A model generated the notes under the pieces. It saw only the letters and a list, made by a program, of their open reading frames with translations, was not told the DNA's origin and ran no database searches. DNA of 64,000 nt from JBALVT01 sp045110675 (GTDB lineage: Bacteria; Pseudomonadota; Gammaproteobacteria; Pseudomonadales; Halieaceae): NCBI GenBank assembly GCA_045110675.1, contig JBGCGJ010000009.1, forward strand, positions 186,001 to 250,000, read 5' to 3'. Position numbers and translations under genes: made by a program. Below, piece by piece: positions 9,392-19,064 of the stretch; the stretch's first letter is position 1; each line of letters opens with the position of its first letter.

Positions 9392-10833
9392 TGGAATGGG
9401 AAACAGTAATCGGCCTTGAAGTGCATTTACAGCTGGCCACACAGTCCAAGATTTTTTCCGGATCGGACATCACCTTCGGAGCGGAACCGAACACTCAAGC
9501 CAGCGCTGTGGACCTGGCAATGCCCGGTATGTTACCGGTATTGAACGAGAAGGCGGTGCGTTTTGCAGTGATGTTTGGATTGGGTATTGGGGCAGAAATT
9601 GGCATGCGTTCGGTGTTCGACCGGAAGAACTACTTTTACCCTGACCTACCCAAGGGTTATCAAATAAGTCAGTTCCTAGACCCTATTGTCGGCAAAGGTG
9701 TTTTCGAAATACACCTCGAGGATGGCAGCACCAAAGAAATCGGAATTACTCGAGCGCACCTCGAAGAAGATGCCGGTAAATCTCTGCACGAAGATTTTCA
9801 GGGTCAAACAGGCATCGATCTGAACCGCGCAGGCACACCCCTGCTAGAGATTGTCACTGAACCGGATATCCGCAGCGCTGAAGAGGCCGTTGCCTATCTG
9901 AAAGCACTGCACTCACTGGTGACATACCTGGGGATTTCTGACGGGAATATGGCCCAGGGTTCAATGCGCTGTGACGTCAACCTTTCTCTAAGACCCCGTG
10001 GTGTCGAGGAATATGGCACTCGCGCAGAAATAAAAAACGTGAACTCTTTTCGATTCGTTGAAAAAGCTATACAGCATGAAATCGCGAGGCAGTCTGATAT
10101 TCTTGAAGATGGCGGGACTGTCGTTCAGGAAACTAGACTCTACGATGCGGACAGAGACGAAACTCGCTCTATGCGCTCTAAAGAAGTCGCCAATGATTAT
10201 CGCTATTTTCCCGAGCCAGACCTGTTGCCGATTGTTATCGACGATGAGTACGTCGCTGAACTCAGAGCGCAGCTTCCTGAGCTGCCGAGAGAAAAACGTC
10301 AGCGATTCGCAGCCGAGTTTGGATTGAGCACCTATGACGCCGTTGTATTATCCGCAAATCGCCCTCTCGCCGATTACTTCGAAACACTTGCCAAGGACTG
10401 TGGCGATGCGAAAATCGCCGCCAATTGGGTACAGGTAGAACTGCTCGCGAAGCTCAACAACGCCGATCTTGAGATTGTAGACAGTCCGGTTTCGGCCCCT
10501 GCACTAAGCCAACTGATCTCCCGAATTCTGGACAACAGCATATCCGGCAAAATTGCCAAGCAGGTATTCGAAGCCATGTGGAACGGTGAGGGTACAGCTG
10601 ACGAAATCATCGAAGCTAGAGGTTTAAAGCAGGTCAGCGACACCGGTGCGCTGGAAGCAATGGTCGATGAAGTCATTGCCAACAATGCCAATCAAGTCGA
10701 GCAATATCTGGCGGCAGATGAAGCTAAACGCAAGAAACTTATTGGCTTTTTCGTCGGCCAAATCATGAAAGTGTCCAAGGGCCAAGCCAACCCCAAAATG
10801 GTTAACGAACTTCTGGCAGCTAAGCTGGTCTAG
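9391..10833 (+). CDS. gatB: Asp-tRNA(Asn)/Glu-tRNA(Gln) amidotransferase subunit B
   Basis: GatB binds the misacylated tRNA and activates its side-chain carboxylate with ATP. The 480-residue product starts with the family N-terminus WETVIGLEVHLQL. It holds the KNYFYPDLPKGYQISQ motif, the RCDVNLSLRP signature, and the C-terminal helical/YqeY-like tail (IGFFVGQIMKVSKGQANP) that contacts tRNA. It completes the gatCAB operon. Length is normal and no anomalies were seen. Confidence 0.97.
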   Translation: MEWETVIGLEVHLQLATQSKIFSGSDITFGAEPNTQASAVDLAMPGMLPVLNEKAVRFAVMFGLGIGAEIGMRSVFDRKNYFYPDLPKGYQISQFLDPIVGKGVFEIHLEDGSTKEIGITRAHLEEDAGKSLHEDFQGQTGIDLNRAGTPLLEIVTEPDIRSAEEAVAYLKALHSLVTYLGISDGNMAQGSMRCDVNLSLRPRGVEEYGTRAEIKNVNSFRFVEKAIQHEIARQSDILEDGGTVVQETRLYDADRDETRSMRSKEVANDYRYFPEPDLLPIVIDDEYVAELRAQLPELPREKRQRFAAEFGLSTYDAVVLSANRPLADYFETLAKDCGDAKIAANWVQVELLAKLNNADLEIVDSPVSAPALSQLISRILDNSISGKIAKQVFEAMWNGEGTADEIIEARGLKQVSDTGALEAMVDEVIANNANQVEQYLAADEAKRKKLIGFFVGQIMKVSKGQANPKMVNELLAAKLV

Positions 10834-10871
10834 TCAACCCGAACCCCGATACAAGTAGGAAACACTGAGCG

Positions 10872-11162
10872 ATGAAGAAAGATAAAGAAAAGGTAGTGGA
10901 TGAAGTCTGGACCGAGGACCACGTTAAAAGCTTTCTGAGCGTACGTCCTTTTGACAATACCGACGAAGATTTCCACATGCTTTTGAAAGCGTATCAAAGC
11001 ATGAGAGCGTCTGATTTCGCATTATTCGTGGGCTTCTTCCTCGCCGAAGATCGCAATATCAACGCGACGGGCAAGGACGGGAATTCGGTACTGGAAATTA
11101 TTAGCGAACATCGCCTCGGTACAGAGTATGCCGATATTCTTCGGGCGAACGGTGCGTCGTAG
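10872..11162 (+). CDS. PA4642-family small protein
   Basis: This 96-residue protein resembles the Pseudomonas PA4642-type family of unknown function: a charged N-terminus (KKDKEKVVDEVW), then LKAYQSMRASDFALFVGFFLAEDRNINATGKDG split over about residues 38-70, an ankyrin-like helix-loop pattern. No signal peptide or membrane helix is seen. It follows gatB by 38 bases on the same strand with a plausible AGGAAA site, so it may be cotranscribed. Function is unknown. Confidence 0.8.
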   Translation: MKKDKEKVVDEVWTEDHVKSFLSVRPFDNTDEDFHMLLKAYQSMRASDFALFVGFFLAEDRNINATGKDGNSVLEIISEHRLGTEYADILRANGAS

Positions 11163-11194
11163 CCGCGCTTTGACAAGGAGAGATTCTCTCTGAA

Positions 11195-11791
11195 CTACTC
11201 CCGCCCTTTGTTGAAGTGCAAACGATTTTTACGTTTCATCTCTTCGCTTTTTTGCAGCAATACATACACCGCGCCGGTACCTCCATGTCGGGGTTGTGAG
11301 CTGTGAAAAGCCTGCACCGGCGCCAATTGGGGCAGCCAATGATTGACGCAGGCTTTCAAAATTGAGCTCTTTTCACGGTCGGCCTTACTCTCGCCCTTGC
11401 CGTGAATCAGCAACACTGTCCGCAGACCGAGAGACTGTGCCTCTTCGACGAAGTTGAACAGTTCTTTGCGGGCAATGTCGACCGACATCCGATGCAGATC
11501 CAAGTGTGCGTCGGGCTCATAACGACCCTGCTTAAGCTTACGAAACACACCGTTTTGGATTCCGGGGCGTTTATAGTCCAGCACAAACCAGGCATCCAGC
11601 GGCACCAGGCCATCTTCGCGGAGAATATTTTTATCCACTTCGGGCATATTGACGGCGGCGTTGCGCCGCGCTTCCAGGGAAGAGTCCTTACTGCTGAGTT
11701 TGCTCGTTCGCAAGGGCACACGCTTGGTGCGAGCCAGAGGCTTTACCCCGGACATCTCTTGCTGGAAAATATCGTCTTCGTCTTCTGGCAT
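11195..11791 (-). CDS. Smr domain endonuclease (SmrA/YdaL type)
   Basis: The 198-residue protein has a charged N-terminal half and a C-terminal Smr domain (from about residue 95). The domain shows the LDLHRMS motif, the VLLIHGKGE motif and the closing HGGTGAVYVLLQ motif. Smr domains are nicking nucleases related to the MutS2 C-terminus; stand-alone SmrA/SmrB proteins cut DNA or collided-ribosome mRNA. The N-terminal region with a DUF-type leader matches the YdaL/SmrA layout, so SmrA is my preferred assignment, although SmrB cannot be excluded. It faces the PA4642-family gene convergently. Confidence 0.88.
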   Translation of the reverse strand: MPEDEDDIFQQEMSGVKPLARTKRVPLRTSKLSSKDSSLEARRNAAVNMPEVDKNILREDGLVPLDAWFVLDYKRPGIQNGVFRKLKQGRYEPDAHLDLHRMSVDIARKELFNFVEEAQSLGLRTVLLIHGKGESKADREKSSILKACVNHWLPQLAPVQAFHSSQPRHGGTGAVYVLLQKSEEMKRKNRLHFNKGRE

Positions 11792-11865
11792 CGTGTGAAC
11801 GGTAGTTGGATACAGGTTATCGGCCGGCTATTATACGCCCTGCAGGCCCGGAGTTTCACAATAGA

Positions 11866-12075
11866 ATGAAAACAGATCTTGGTTTTTCAGAATCGAATTG
11901 CCCTCTTTGCGGCGAACAGAACCTGTGCGCAATGAGTGCCGGCCAAGAACTGAGTGATTGCTGGTGCAAAAACGTGGAATTCAATCCAGACACCCTGCTG
12001 GCCGTGCCGGCCAAAATGCAAGGAAAGGTGTGTATCTGCAAGGCCTGTGCAATGCAACGAGACACCACTTCGTGA
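11866..12075 (+). CDS. Cysteine-rich CWC-type small protein
   Basis: This 69-residue protein contains CPLCGEQNLCAM, the CWC triplet within SDCWCKNV, and a C-terminal CICKACA pair. These are the metal-binding-like features of the cysteine-rich CWC family, whose function is unknown. A 20-codon longer frame starts at 11806, but the ATG at 11866 begins just before the cysteine motif and fits the family's length. Its TGA overlaps the GTG start of the CysZ-like gene by 4 bases (GTGA), so the two are translationally coupled. Confidence 0.8.
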   Translation: MKTDLGFSESNCPLCGEQNLCAMSAGQELSDCWCKNVEFNPDTLLAVPAKMQGKVCICKACAMQRDTTS

Positions 12076-12809
12076 GGGACAACATCGCCACGGGAGCATC
12101 ATACGTTTTACGCGGTGCGAAAATGCTCCCCAATAAAAAATTGCGTCTGTTTGTCATCGTTCCGCTTACCATCAATATTCTCATTTTTGGTTCGCTTATC
12201 GGCGTGGGCTACAGCTATCTCAATTCGAAAATTAGCGCGATTATGGCTATGGTGCCGGACTGGCTGAGTTTCATCGAATGGATTGTCTGGCCCCTGATCG
12301 TTCTGGTATTGGGCCTGATAACAGGGTATCTGTTCACATCTCTCGCACTGATTATCGCCTCACCTTTCAATGCACTACTAGCGGAAAAAGCGGAGGAGTT
12401 AATTACCGGCAAACCCGTCGATTCTCTAGAGGGCTTACTCCCGGCGTTAATGGCTATTCCCCGGGGTATCATTCGCGAAATACTCAAACTGCTGTACTAC
12501 TTGCCAATGTTCCTGTTCGTGCTAGTGCTTAGCTTTTTCCCGCTGACTAGCCCGTTCACTCCCATTTTATGGTTTCTCCTGGGTGCCTGGATGATGAGCC
12601 TACAATTTGTGGATTACCCAATGGACAATCATCAGCTGAGTTTTGCAGATGTGAAAGAGGCTGTCAGATCTCGGCGATTGAGCAGCATGGGATTCGGTGG
12701 GGTGGTGGCACTGCTTGCCAGTGTACCGATTGTGAATTTTTTTGTCGTGCCTTCCGCGGTGGTAGGCGCCACACTATTGTGGTGTGAGCAACTTAGACAT
12801 CAACGATAG
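12072..12809 (+). CDS. cysZ: CysZ-like sulfate permease / EI24 family membrane protein
   Basis: CysZ is an inner-membrane sulfate uptake protein feeding cysteine synthesis. The 245-residue product matches the CysZ pattern throughout. It has the opening KLRLFVIVPLTINILIF helix, a WPLIVLVLGLITGYLF helix, the motif IASPFNALLAEK, the SPFTPILWFLLGAWMMSLQ helix and the near-invariant DYPMDNH motif. I chose the GTG at 12072 (not a longer frame from 11958) because it gives the expected N-terminal length and overlaps the preceding stop as GTGA. No SD is needed if translation is coupled. It converges with rhlB 20 bases downstream. Confidence 0.86.
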   Translation: MRDNIATGASYVLRGAKMLPNKKLRLFVIVPLTINILIFGSLIGVGYSYLNSKISAIMAMVPDWLSFIEWIVWPLIVLVLGLITGYLFTSLALIIASPFNALLAEKAEELITGKPVDSLEGLLPALMAIPRGIIREILKLLYYLPMFLFVLVLSFFPLTSPFTPILWFLLGAWMMSLQFVDYPMDNHQLSFADVKEAVRSRRLSSMGFGGVVALLASVPIVNFFVVPSAVVGATLLWCEQLRHQR

Positions 12810-12829
12810 TTCGTGCCTTCCTGAGAACC

Positions 12830-14221
12830 TTAATCGAGCAACTCCTGAGGCGGATGCGTACATTCCAGACGCTCCCCTAAAAGAGCTTCAATATCGGGCA
12901 ACAAGAAAGCGTCGTCCTCGCTGGCAAAACTGATCGAAGTGCCCGTTGCTCCCGCTCGACCGGTGCGACCAATGCGATGGACATAATCTTCCGGATCTTC
13001 GGGCAAGTTGTAATTCACAACGTGGCTGACGCCATCGACGTGAATTCCGCGCCCTGCAACATCGGTCGCAACTAACACCTTAATCGCACCCTTCTTGAAA
13101 TCCTCGAGGGTGCGCGTTCTTTTATTCTGCGGTACTTCACCCGATAAGATACCCGCTGAAACGCCGGATTTACGCAATCTTTCATGCAGCTTTCGAACCT
13201 GATCACGACGGTTGGCAAACACAATTACGCTGTCTGTCCCTTCTCGACGCAGCAGGTTATTGAGTACACGGTAACGCTGTTGGGAACTGACCAAGTAGAC
13301 TTTTTGGTCCACCGAGTCGGTTGCGACATGCTCCGGCTCAATCTCTACGGTAATGGGTTCATGGGTCCACTGCTGAGATAAATTGATTATGTCTTGAGTA
13401 AAGGTGGCACTGAATAAAAGTGTCTGGCGGTGATCCTTGGGAGGTGTCGCTCGGACGATTCGTTTTACTTGAGGGATAAAACCCATATCCAACATTCGAT
13501 CGGCTTCATCCAGAACCAGAATCTCGACATGATCGAGGTACAGATCGCGACGCGTCATAAAGTCGATTAGACGGCCAGGGGTAGCAACGACAAGATCTAT
13601 AACAACCGTATTGAGTCTGTTCAGTTGCTTTTGATAATCCATACCACCGATCAGTGTCGCAACCTTAAGCCCGGTGTACTTGGCCAGATCATCTGCATCG
13701 GCGGCAATTTGCATGACCAGCTCACGAGTAGGAGCAATAATCAGGGCACGAGGCTCTCCTAAAAAACGCTCGTGATCTACGGGGTTGCTCAGAAGATCGT
13801 TAAAAATAGTGATCAGAAACGCCGCTGTTTTACCTGTGCCAGTTTGCGCTTTACCAATTGCATCGTTGCCCTGAAGCGTGTGCGGTAGCACTGAGCCCTG
13901 GATGGGTGAACAATACTTAAAGCCGATATCGGCAATGCCGCGCATGACTTCATCGCGCAGGCCCAAATCATGAAATCGAACTTCACCCTCTTTAGGGTCA
14001 ACAGGAAAATCTGCAACAGACCAAGGCTTGCCCTCTTTTCGGGCTTGTTTGTTCTTGCGTCCACGCTTCTTCGTTCCAGAGACTGAACTGCCGCCTTTAG
14101 AATTATCGCTGCCTGCCCCAGAACTTGCGTGTTCGGATCGAACAGGGGTCGCCGCGGAATCGCTGTCATTCTTGGCCGAACCATGGGTCGCATTCTTGCG
14201 CCCAAACAAACTCTTAATCAA
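12830..14221 (-). CDS. rhlB: DEAD-box ATP-dependent RNA helicase (RhlB-like)
   Basis: The 463-residue protein has a low-complexity basic/serine-rich N-terminus (about residues 1-65) followed by a complete DEAD-box core. Motifs seen are the Q motif before GKAQTGTGKTAAF (I), APTRELVMQ (Ia), TPGRLIDF (Ib), VLDEADRMLDMGF (II), LLFSATFT (III), VIVFANRR (IV), VATDVAGRGIHVDG (V) and HRIGRTGRAG (VI). Layout and length match RhlB, the degradosome helicase that unwinds structured mRNA. RhlE/SrmB paralogues share the core, so the symbol is slightly less certain than the function. Confidence 0.88.
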   Translation of the reverse strand: MIKSLFGRKNATHGSAKNDSDSAATPVRSEHASSGAGSDNSKGGSSVSGTKKRGRKNKQARKEGKPWSVADFPVDPKEGEVRFHDLGLRDEVMRGIADIGFKYCSPIQGSVLPHTLQGNDAIGKAQTGTGKTAAFLITIFNDLLSNPVDHERFLGEPRALIIAPTRELVMQIAADADDLAKYTGLKVATLIGGMDYQKQLNRLNTVVIDLVVATPGRLIDFMTRRDLYLDHVEILVLDEADRMLDMGFIPQVKRIVRATPPKDHRQTLLFSATFTQDIINLSQQWTHEPITVEIEPEHVATDSVDQKVYLVSSQQRYRVLNNLLRREGTDSVIVFANRRDQVRKLHERLRKSGVSAGILSGEVPQNKRTRTLEDFKKGAIKVLVATDVAGRGIHVDGVSHVVNYNLPEDPEDYVHRIGRTGRAGATGTSISFASEDDAFLLPDIEALLGERLECTHPPQELLD

Positions 14222-14338
14222 GGTCTAAAATTCCATAGCTGCTTAAAAAACGCGCTAGTCTACCATTAAGATGCGGGAATTACTCTGGATAGTTAAGGCA
14301 GGGGTTCGCTCCCGAACGTATCGGGAGCGAGGTGGGAA

Positions 14339-14929
14339 CTAGGCTTTGTTGGGGAAGAGCTTACTGAGATAGTAATCTGCGCTGACGTAGCGGCCACCGC
14401 CTGTGAACAGCAAGCTGAACAGCATAATTAGATAGGTGACGGCAAACTCGATCCCGTTGTTGAGAATCACAAAGCTGCCCTTCTCAGTCAGCCAACTGTA
14501 ATTCCCATGCTCCTGGAGCAGCTCTCGCGCAGCGCCCAATCTCACCGCGACATCTTCAGAGCTGGAATCTGCAATTGCAGCCCAACCACTATCCCAATGG
14601 ACCGCAAATATGGCGACCAACATGGTGATCATCAATGGAATTGAGATCCAACGTGTTGCCAAACCAACCAGCAGCAGTATTGCGCCAATTGCCTCGGTGT
14701 ACGCCGCCATATAGGCCAGCAATGTCGGGAATGGCAGACCTAGCCCCCAATCAGGATTGCCAAACCATTCAATAGTGCTGTCGATTCCGGATATTTTTTG
14801 AGTGCCTGCCATCCAAAAAACAGGAACCAAATAAAGCCTTAAGGCCAGCGGTGCCAATCCATCCAGATGTCGCAATGGGCGAAAAATAGCGTTGTGTATG
14901 TTGTAATACAAATCTGCGAGAGCGTTCAT
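14339..14929 (-). CDS. DoxX family membrane protein
   Basis: The 196-residue integral membrane protein has four main hydrophobic segments and the DoxX features LALRLYLVPVFWMAGTQKI near residue 28 and AYTEAIGAILLLVGLATRW near residue 76. DoxX-like proteins are small quinone-linked or redox-associated membrane proteins whose precise role differs between systems. A roughly 30-residue insertion before the last helix (around residues 120-145) is charged and probably periplasmic. It is divergent from the MATE gene with a 111-base gap. Confidence 0.83.
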   Translation of the reverse strand: MNALADLYYNIHNAIFRPLRHLDGLAPLALRLYLVPVFWMAGTQKISGIDSTIEWFGNPDWGLGLPFPTLLAYMAAYTEAIGAILLLVGLATRWISIPLMITMLVAIFAVHWDSGWAAIADSSSEDVAVRLGAARELLQEHGNYSWLTEKGSFVILNNGIEFAVTYLIMLFSLLFTGGGRYVSADYYLSKLFPNKA

Positions 14930-15040
14930 AGACTCTTATCCTGTTTTGTTGTTGTAATGTGACAAGTAAGACCGCAAAAGGTTTCCTTTAAAAATAGAAC
15001 GACACGCAATCTTCCGAGACCATTCAAATCAAAGTAGCCA

Positions 15041-16441
15041 ATGGCCAATAAAAACACAAATAAATACTGGCTCGAAAGCCGTGCCTTACTGACCATGGCC
15101 TTCCCCATATTTGTTGCCCAACTGGCGCAAATGGGTACCGGAGTCGTAGACACCATCATGGCGGGCAGATACGGTGCCATGGACCTTGCTGCCATCGCTA
15201 TTGGCTACAATATCTGGCTTCCCATCTATTTGTTTTTCATCGGTGTGATGCTGGCGACTACCGCAATTGTGGCCCAGGATTTTGGTGCGGGTCGAATTCA
15301 AAAAATCCGAGACTCGCTGCCTCAGTCACTATGGCTGGCGATTTTTTTGGGCCTATTGGCCGCACCTCTTTGCTATTACTGCGCACCTATTCTCGACTTA
15401 CTGGATCTAGACAGCCAAACCTACGACAAATGCCTCGCCTATGTGCAGGCTACGGCTTTCGGGCTTCCGGCAGCCGCCGTATTTCAGGCACTGCGCTGTC
15501 ACACTCAAGGGGTAGGAATAATGCGCCCATTCGCAGTGGCGAGCGTGATCGGCTTTCTCGCCAATATCCCATTGAACTATGCGTTTATCTACGGCAAATG
15601 GGGTGCGCCAGAATTGGGCGCAGCGGGCTGTGGCTGGGCAACTGCCATCTCCATGTGGCTCGGGCCCATACTCATTGCCTTTTATATGACACGCGCGGAG
15701 ACACTAAAGCCCTACCTTCCATCACTGAGCTTTGTAAAACCGAAACTTAACGAGATGATGCAGACACTGAGGCTGGGCCTACCCATTGGTATGACTTTTT
15801 TTCTGGAAGTCGCAGTGTTCTCTATTATCGGCCTTAGCATCGCCAGGCTGGGGAACACCGCCATTGCATCCCACCAGATCGCGGTGAACGTTTGGGACGT
15901 CGTGTACATGCCACTGCTGAGCATCGGCACCGCCATGACCACCCGCATTGGCCACGCTATTGGTGCCCGCGACAAGCCCGGAACCAGTGTGGCGATCAAG
16001 TGCGGCGCAATGCTTACGCTCATGGTCGGGGTTGGCATCATGCTGGTACTGCTGGGCGCACCGGAGGCGATCGTGCATGCCTATACCGATGACAAAGATA
16101 TCGTAGTGATGGCACTGGCGCTGATTCGCCTCGCTGGACTTTTTATCGTTTTGGATGCCATTCAAGTTATCGCATCATTCAGCCTGCGAGCGTTCAAAGA
16201 TACGCAATTTCCCTTTTTGGTGATGGTAGTCGCCTATTGGTTGATCGCTCTGCCAATGGGCTATTACCTGGGCGTTGTCATGAGTGACAATCCTCTGGAT
16301 GGCACCATTGGTTTTTGGAAGGGAATGATTACCGGAATTGGCGTCGCCGCCATGCTGGTGGTCTGGCGCTTACGAGGATGGATGAGAAAACCTTTGCCCC
16401 TGCTCAGCGCAGATGAGCGCAGTCTGGACAATCCGCTTTAG
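15041..16441 (+). CDS. MATE family multidrug efflux transporter (NorM-like)
   Basis: The 466-residue protein shows the twelve-helix layout of MATE cation-coupled exporters. Family features include FPIFVAQLAQMGTGVVDTIMAGRYG near the N-terminus (split around residues 20-45), the internally repeated second half starting at LRLGLPIGMTFFLEV, and ATRIGHAIGA-type loops (TTRIGHAIGARD). NorM-class exporters expel cationic drugs using Na+ or H+. The 3' end overlaps the convergent moeB gene by 38 bases, an overlap of coding DNA that leaves no room for a terminator between them. Confidence 0.93.
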   Translation: MANKNTNKYWLESRALLTMAFPIFVAQLAQMGTGVVDTIMAGRYGAMDLAAIAIGYNIWLPIYLFFIGVMLATTAIVAQDFGAGRIQKIRDSLPQSLWLAIFLGLLAAPLCYYCAPILDLLDLDSQTYDKCLAYVQATAFGLPAAAVFQALRCHTQGVGIMRPFAVASVIGFLANIPLNYAFIYGKWGAPELGAAGCGWATAISMWLGPILIAFYMTRAETLKPYLPSLSFVKPKLNEMMQTLRLGLPIGMTFFLEVAVFSIIGLSIARLGNTAIASHQIAVNVWDVVYMPLLSIGTAMTTRIGHAIGARDKPGTSVAIKCGAMLTLMVGVGIMLVLLGAPEAIVHAYTDDKDIVVMALALIRLAGLFIVLDAIQVIASFSLRAFKDTQFPFLVMVVAYWLIALPMGYYLGVVMSDNPLDGTIGFWKGMITGIGVAAMLVVWRLRGWMRKPLPLLSADERSLDNPL

Positions 16442-17156
16442 GAGGTAGTGTGAGGCGCCGAACATCCATCGTCGCCAAGTCCAATATCAGCAGGGAACCG
16501 CACAAACTTTCCCCAAATCCGGAAAGCACTTTCATGGCCTCCATCGCCAAAAGTGATCCCAGTACGCCTACAACGGGTGCCAACACTCCGCTTTCGCTGC
16601 AACTAAGTGCATTGTCTGCACCATCCTCAGGGTACAGACAGCGGTAGCAGGGGCCGCCACTGGCGGGATCAAATACGCTAATCTGACCCTCGGTTCGAAC
16701 TGCGGCAGCAGACACCATTGGCACGGCCGCCCCAATGCACGCCCTATTCAAAATAAAGCGGATGGGATAATTGTCTGTGGCATCGACGACCAGGTCGACG
16801 CCCTGAACCAGCTTTTCGGCCTCAGCTTGATCAAGCATATTGGCAACGATTGTGGTGCTCACTTCAGGATTGATTGCGGCAATCGACGCCGCGGCGGAGT
16901 GCGCTTTGTTTAGCCCGATATCAGATGTGCTATGGGCAATCTGTCGCTGCAGATTATTGAGTTCTACTACATCACCGTCTGCCAGTATCAAATTTCCAAC
17001 ACCTGCAGCGGCGAGATACAAAGCAGCAGGGCAGCCCAATCCACCTAAACCGACAATCAGAACAGTAGAGTCGATCAGTTGTTGCTGACCTTGAAAATCG
17101 AACTCCGGCATCAGCAACTGACGGCTGTAGCGATTCAATTGATCATCACTCAACAC
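16404..17156 (-). CDS. moeB: MoeB/ThiF-type adenylyltransferase
   Basis: MoeB activates the C-terminus of a sulfur-carrier protein (MoaD) by adenylation in molybdopterin synthesis; ThiF does the same for ThiS. The product has RYSRQLLMPEFD near its start, the nucleotide loop VLIVGLGGLGCP, DATDNYPIRF, and two zinc CxxC pairs (CYRC and CPDC). A longer frame starts with ATG at 17183, but an AGGAGG lies 8 bases before the GTG at 17156, which also gives the usual N-terminus, so I use that. It overlaps prmC by 11 bases and is the last gene of hemA-prfA-prmC-moeB. Confidence 0.9.
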   Translation of the reverse strand: MLSDDQLNRYSRQLLMPEFDFQGQQQLIDSTVLIVGLGGLGCPAALYLAAAGVGNLILADGDVVELNNLQRQIAHSTSDIGLNKAHSAAASIAAINPEVSTTIVANMLDQAEAEKLVQGVDLVVDATDNYPIRFILNRACIGAAVPMVSAAAVRTEGQISVFDPASGGPCYRCLYPEDGADNALSCSESGVLAPVVGVLGSLLAMEAMKVLSGFGESLCGSLLILDLATMDVRRLTLPPKADCPDCAHLR

Positions 17157-17979
17157 TGCTGCGGCCTCCTGTAATACGCTCATGCCCGGCCAGGTCTTCC
17201 CGGGTGGTTATCCCATCGAAGCCACTCTCTTGAAACAATTCTCGCACGGCTGCGCCTTGATCATAGCCATGTTCAAGCAATAACCAGCCACCGGTGTACA
17301 AATACTTCGACGCATTCGCGATGATCTTTTTCAAGTCCCCCAGGCCATTGTCGGTTGATACCAACGCCATTTTCGGCTCATGGGGAAGATCACCCTGAGA
17401 GAGATGAATATCTGACTCTTCAATATAAGGGGGGTTACCAACGATCAATTGGAAGCGCTGTTCCAACACGTTGTCGTACCAGTCGGACTGCAAAAAGCGA
17501 ACGCGCGACAAGCCCAGGTTCGAGGCATTTTGTTCAGCCATCTTCAGTGCACCTTCACTGGCGTCCACTGCCGTTAGCCTCCAATGCGGGCGCTCTTTCG
17601 CCAGGGCCAATGCTATCGCACCGCTGCCAGTGCCAAGATCCAAAACGGATGCATCTTCCGGTAAAGAAAGTTGCAGCGACCACTCAACGAGCGTTTCGGT
17701 TTCTGGTCTAGGAACTAAGGTATGTTCGTTGACGCTCAATTCAAGCGTCCAAAAATCTCGCACACCGGTTAAGTGCGCGATGGGAACACCGCATTTGCGC
17801 TGCGCCAGCAACCGGGAAAACTGCAACTGCGTATCCCTATCAACCTCGGCCTCCGGCCAGGTATACAGCCAGGCCCGATTCTTGTTAAGGCAATGGCACA
17901 GGAGTATTTCAACGTCGCGGCGGGGACTTGATGTCGACAAATCTACCGATTGCTCAAGCAGGGCCCGAACCTTCGACAT
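17146..17979 (-). CDS. prmC: Release factor glutamine methyltransferase PrmC
   Basis: PrmC methylates the glutamine of the GGQ motif in RF1 and RF2 using S-adenosylmethionine. The 277-residue protein has an N-terminal helical substrate domain, the SAM-binding loop VLDLGTGSGAIALALA and the catalytic NPPY in LIVGNPPYIEESD. Length is typical. Its ATG shares one base with the prfA stop, so enzyme and substrate are translated from the same message. Confidence 0.95.
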   Translation of the reverse strand: MSKVRALLEQSVDLSTSSPRRDVEILLCHCLNKNRAWLYTWPEAEVDRDTQLQFSRLLAQRKCGVPIAHLTGVRDFWTLELSVNEHTLVPRPETETLVEWSLQLSLPEDASVLDLGTGSGAIALALAKERPHWRLTAVDASEGALKMAEQNASNLGLSRVRFLQSDWYDNVLEQRFQLIVGNPPYIEESDIHLSQGDLPHEPKMALVSTDNGLGDLKKIIANASKYLYTGGWLLLEHGYDQGAAVRELFQESGFDGITTREDLAGHERITGGRSSVE

Positions 17980-19064
17980 TATTTTTCAGCCAGCCCAGCC
18001 TCCTGATCTGCCTGGTCCTCCTGCCGCAGCGGGTTAATCACCGCCGCCATATCTCCCTCCATAACCTCGGCCAGTTTATAGAGGGTTAGATTAATTCGAT
18101 GATCGGTGACACGTCCCTGGGGGAAATTGTAGGTGCGAATGCGGTCGGACCTGTCACCGGTACCGACCAAATTGCGACGCTGCTCAGCCTGTTCAGCATC
18201 TTGCTTATCTTGCACGCTGCTGGAAAGCTTGGCCTGCAACAGAGACATAGCTCGGGCCTTGTTTTTGTGCTGCGAGCGCTCATCCTGACACTCAACGACA
18301 ATACCTGTGGGCAGGTGAGTCAGGCGCACTGCGGAGTCTGTTTTATTGACGTGCTGCCCACCCGCGCCAGAGGCTCGATAGGTGTCAACTCTCAAATCAC
18401 CTTTGTTAATTTCAACTTCATCAAGTTCGTCGGGCTCTGCCATCACCACCACGGTGCAAGCCGAGGTGTGAATACGCCCTTGCGATTCAGTTTCGGGCAC
18501 CCGCTGAACACGATGGGCGCCAGACTCAAATTTCAGATTTGCGTAGACGTCGCGACCTTCTACTCGCGTAATGATCTCTTTGTATCCACCGTGCTCGCCC
18601 TGGCGTTCCGACAACACCTCAATCTTCCAGTGCTGGTCTTCGGCGTAACGGGAATACATGCGAAACAAGTCCCCGGAGAAAATTGCCGCTTCATCACCTC
18701 CGGTTCCCGCTCGAATTTCCAGAAACACATTGTGAGAGTCGTTAGGATCTTTCGGCAGCAGCAACTTTTGCAACTCGACCTCGAGGTCGGCCAGCTCTGA
18801 TTCTGCTCCGTCTATTTCTTCACGGGCCATCTCACGCAAATCAGGATCGCTGTCCTGAAGCATGGTATTGGCCTCTTCGAGATCAGACTTTACAGCGCGG
18901 TACTTACTATAAGCCTGAATCACTGTTTCCAATTCGGAATACTCTCGGGACAAATCCCGGAATCGGTTCTGATCGGCGATAGTTTCGCTATCGCCGAGCA
19001 AGGCCGATACTTCCTCGTGCCTGTCGCTCAGGGCATCCAATTTGCCTAGAATCGATTCTTTCAT
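17979..19064 (-). CDS. prfA: Peptide chain release factor 1
   Basis: RF1 terminates translation at UAA and UAG. The 361-residue product contains the peptidyl-transferase GGQ motif in RASGAGGQHVNKTDSAVRL and the C-terminal TYNFPQGRVTDHRI segment. Length is normal. It overlaps hemA by 4 bases (ATGA) and prmC by 1 base, the usual hemA-prfA-prmC cluster. A long antisense frame (18099-18800) is a shadow. Confidence 0.97.
   Translation of the reverse strand: MKESILGKLDALSDRHEEVSALLGDSETIADQNRFRDLSREYSELETVIQAYSKYRAVKSDLEEANTMLQDSDPDLREMAREEIDGAESELADLEVELQKLLLPKDPNDSHNVFLEIRAGTGGDEAAIFSGDLFRMYSRYAEDQHWKIEVLSERQGEHGGYKEIITRVEGRDVYANLKFESGAHRVQRVPETESQGRIHTSACTVVVMAEPDELDEVEINKGDLRVDTYRASGAGGQHVNKTDSAVRLTHLPTGIVVECQDERSQHKNKARAMSLLQAKLSSSVQDKQDAEQAEQRRNLVGTGDRSDRIRTYNFPQGRVTDHRINLTLYKLAEVMEGDMAAVINPLRQEDQADQEAGLAEK

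Noticed and set aside
18099..18800. 233-codon plus-strand frame opposite prfA
   Set aside because: Shadow of prfA; no start signal or recognisable domain.
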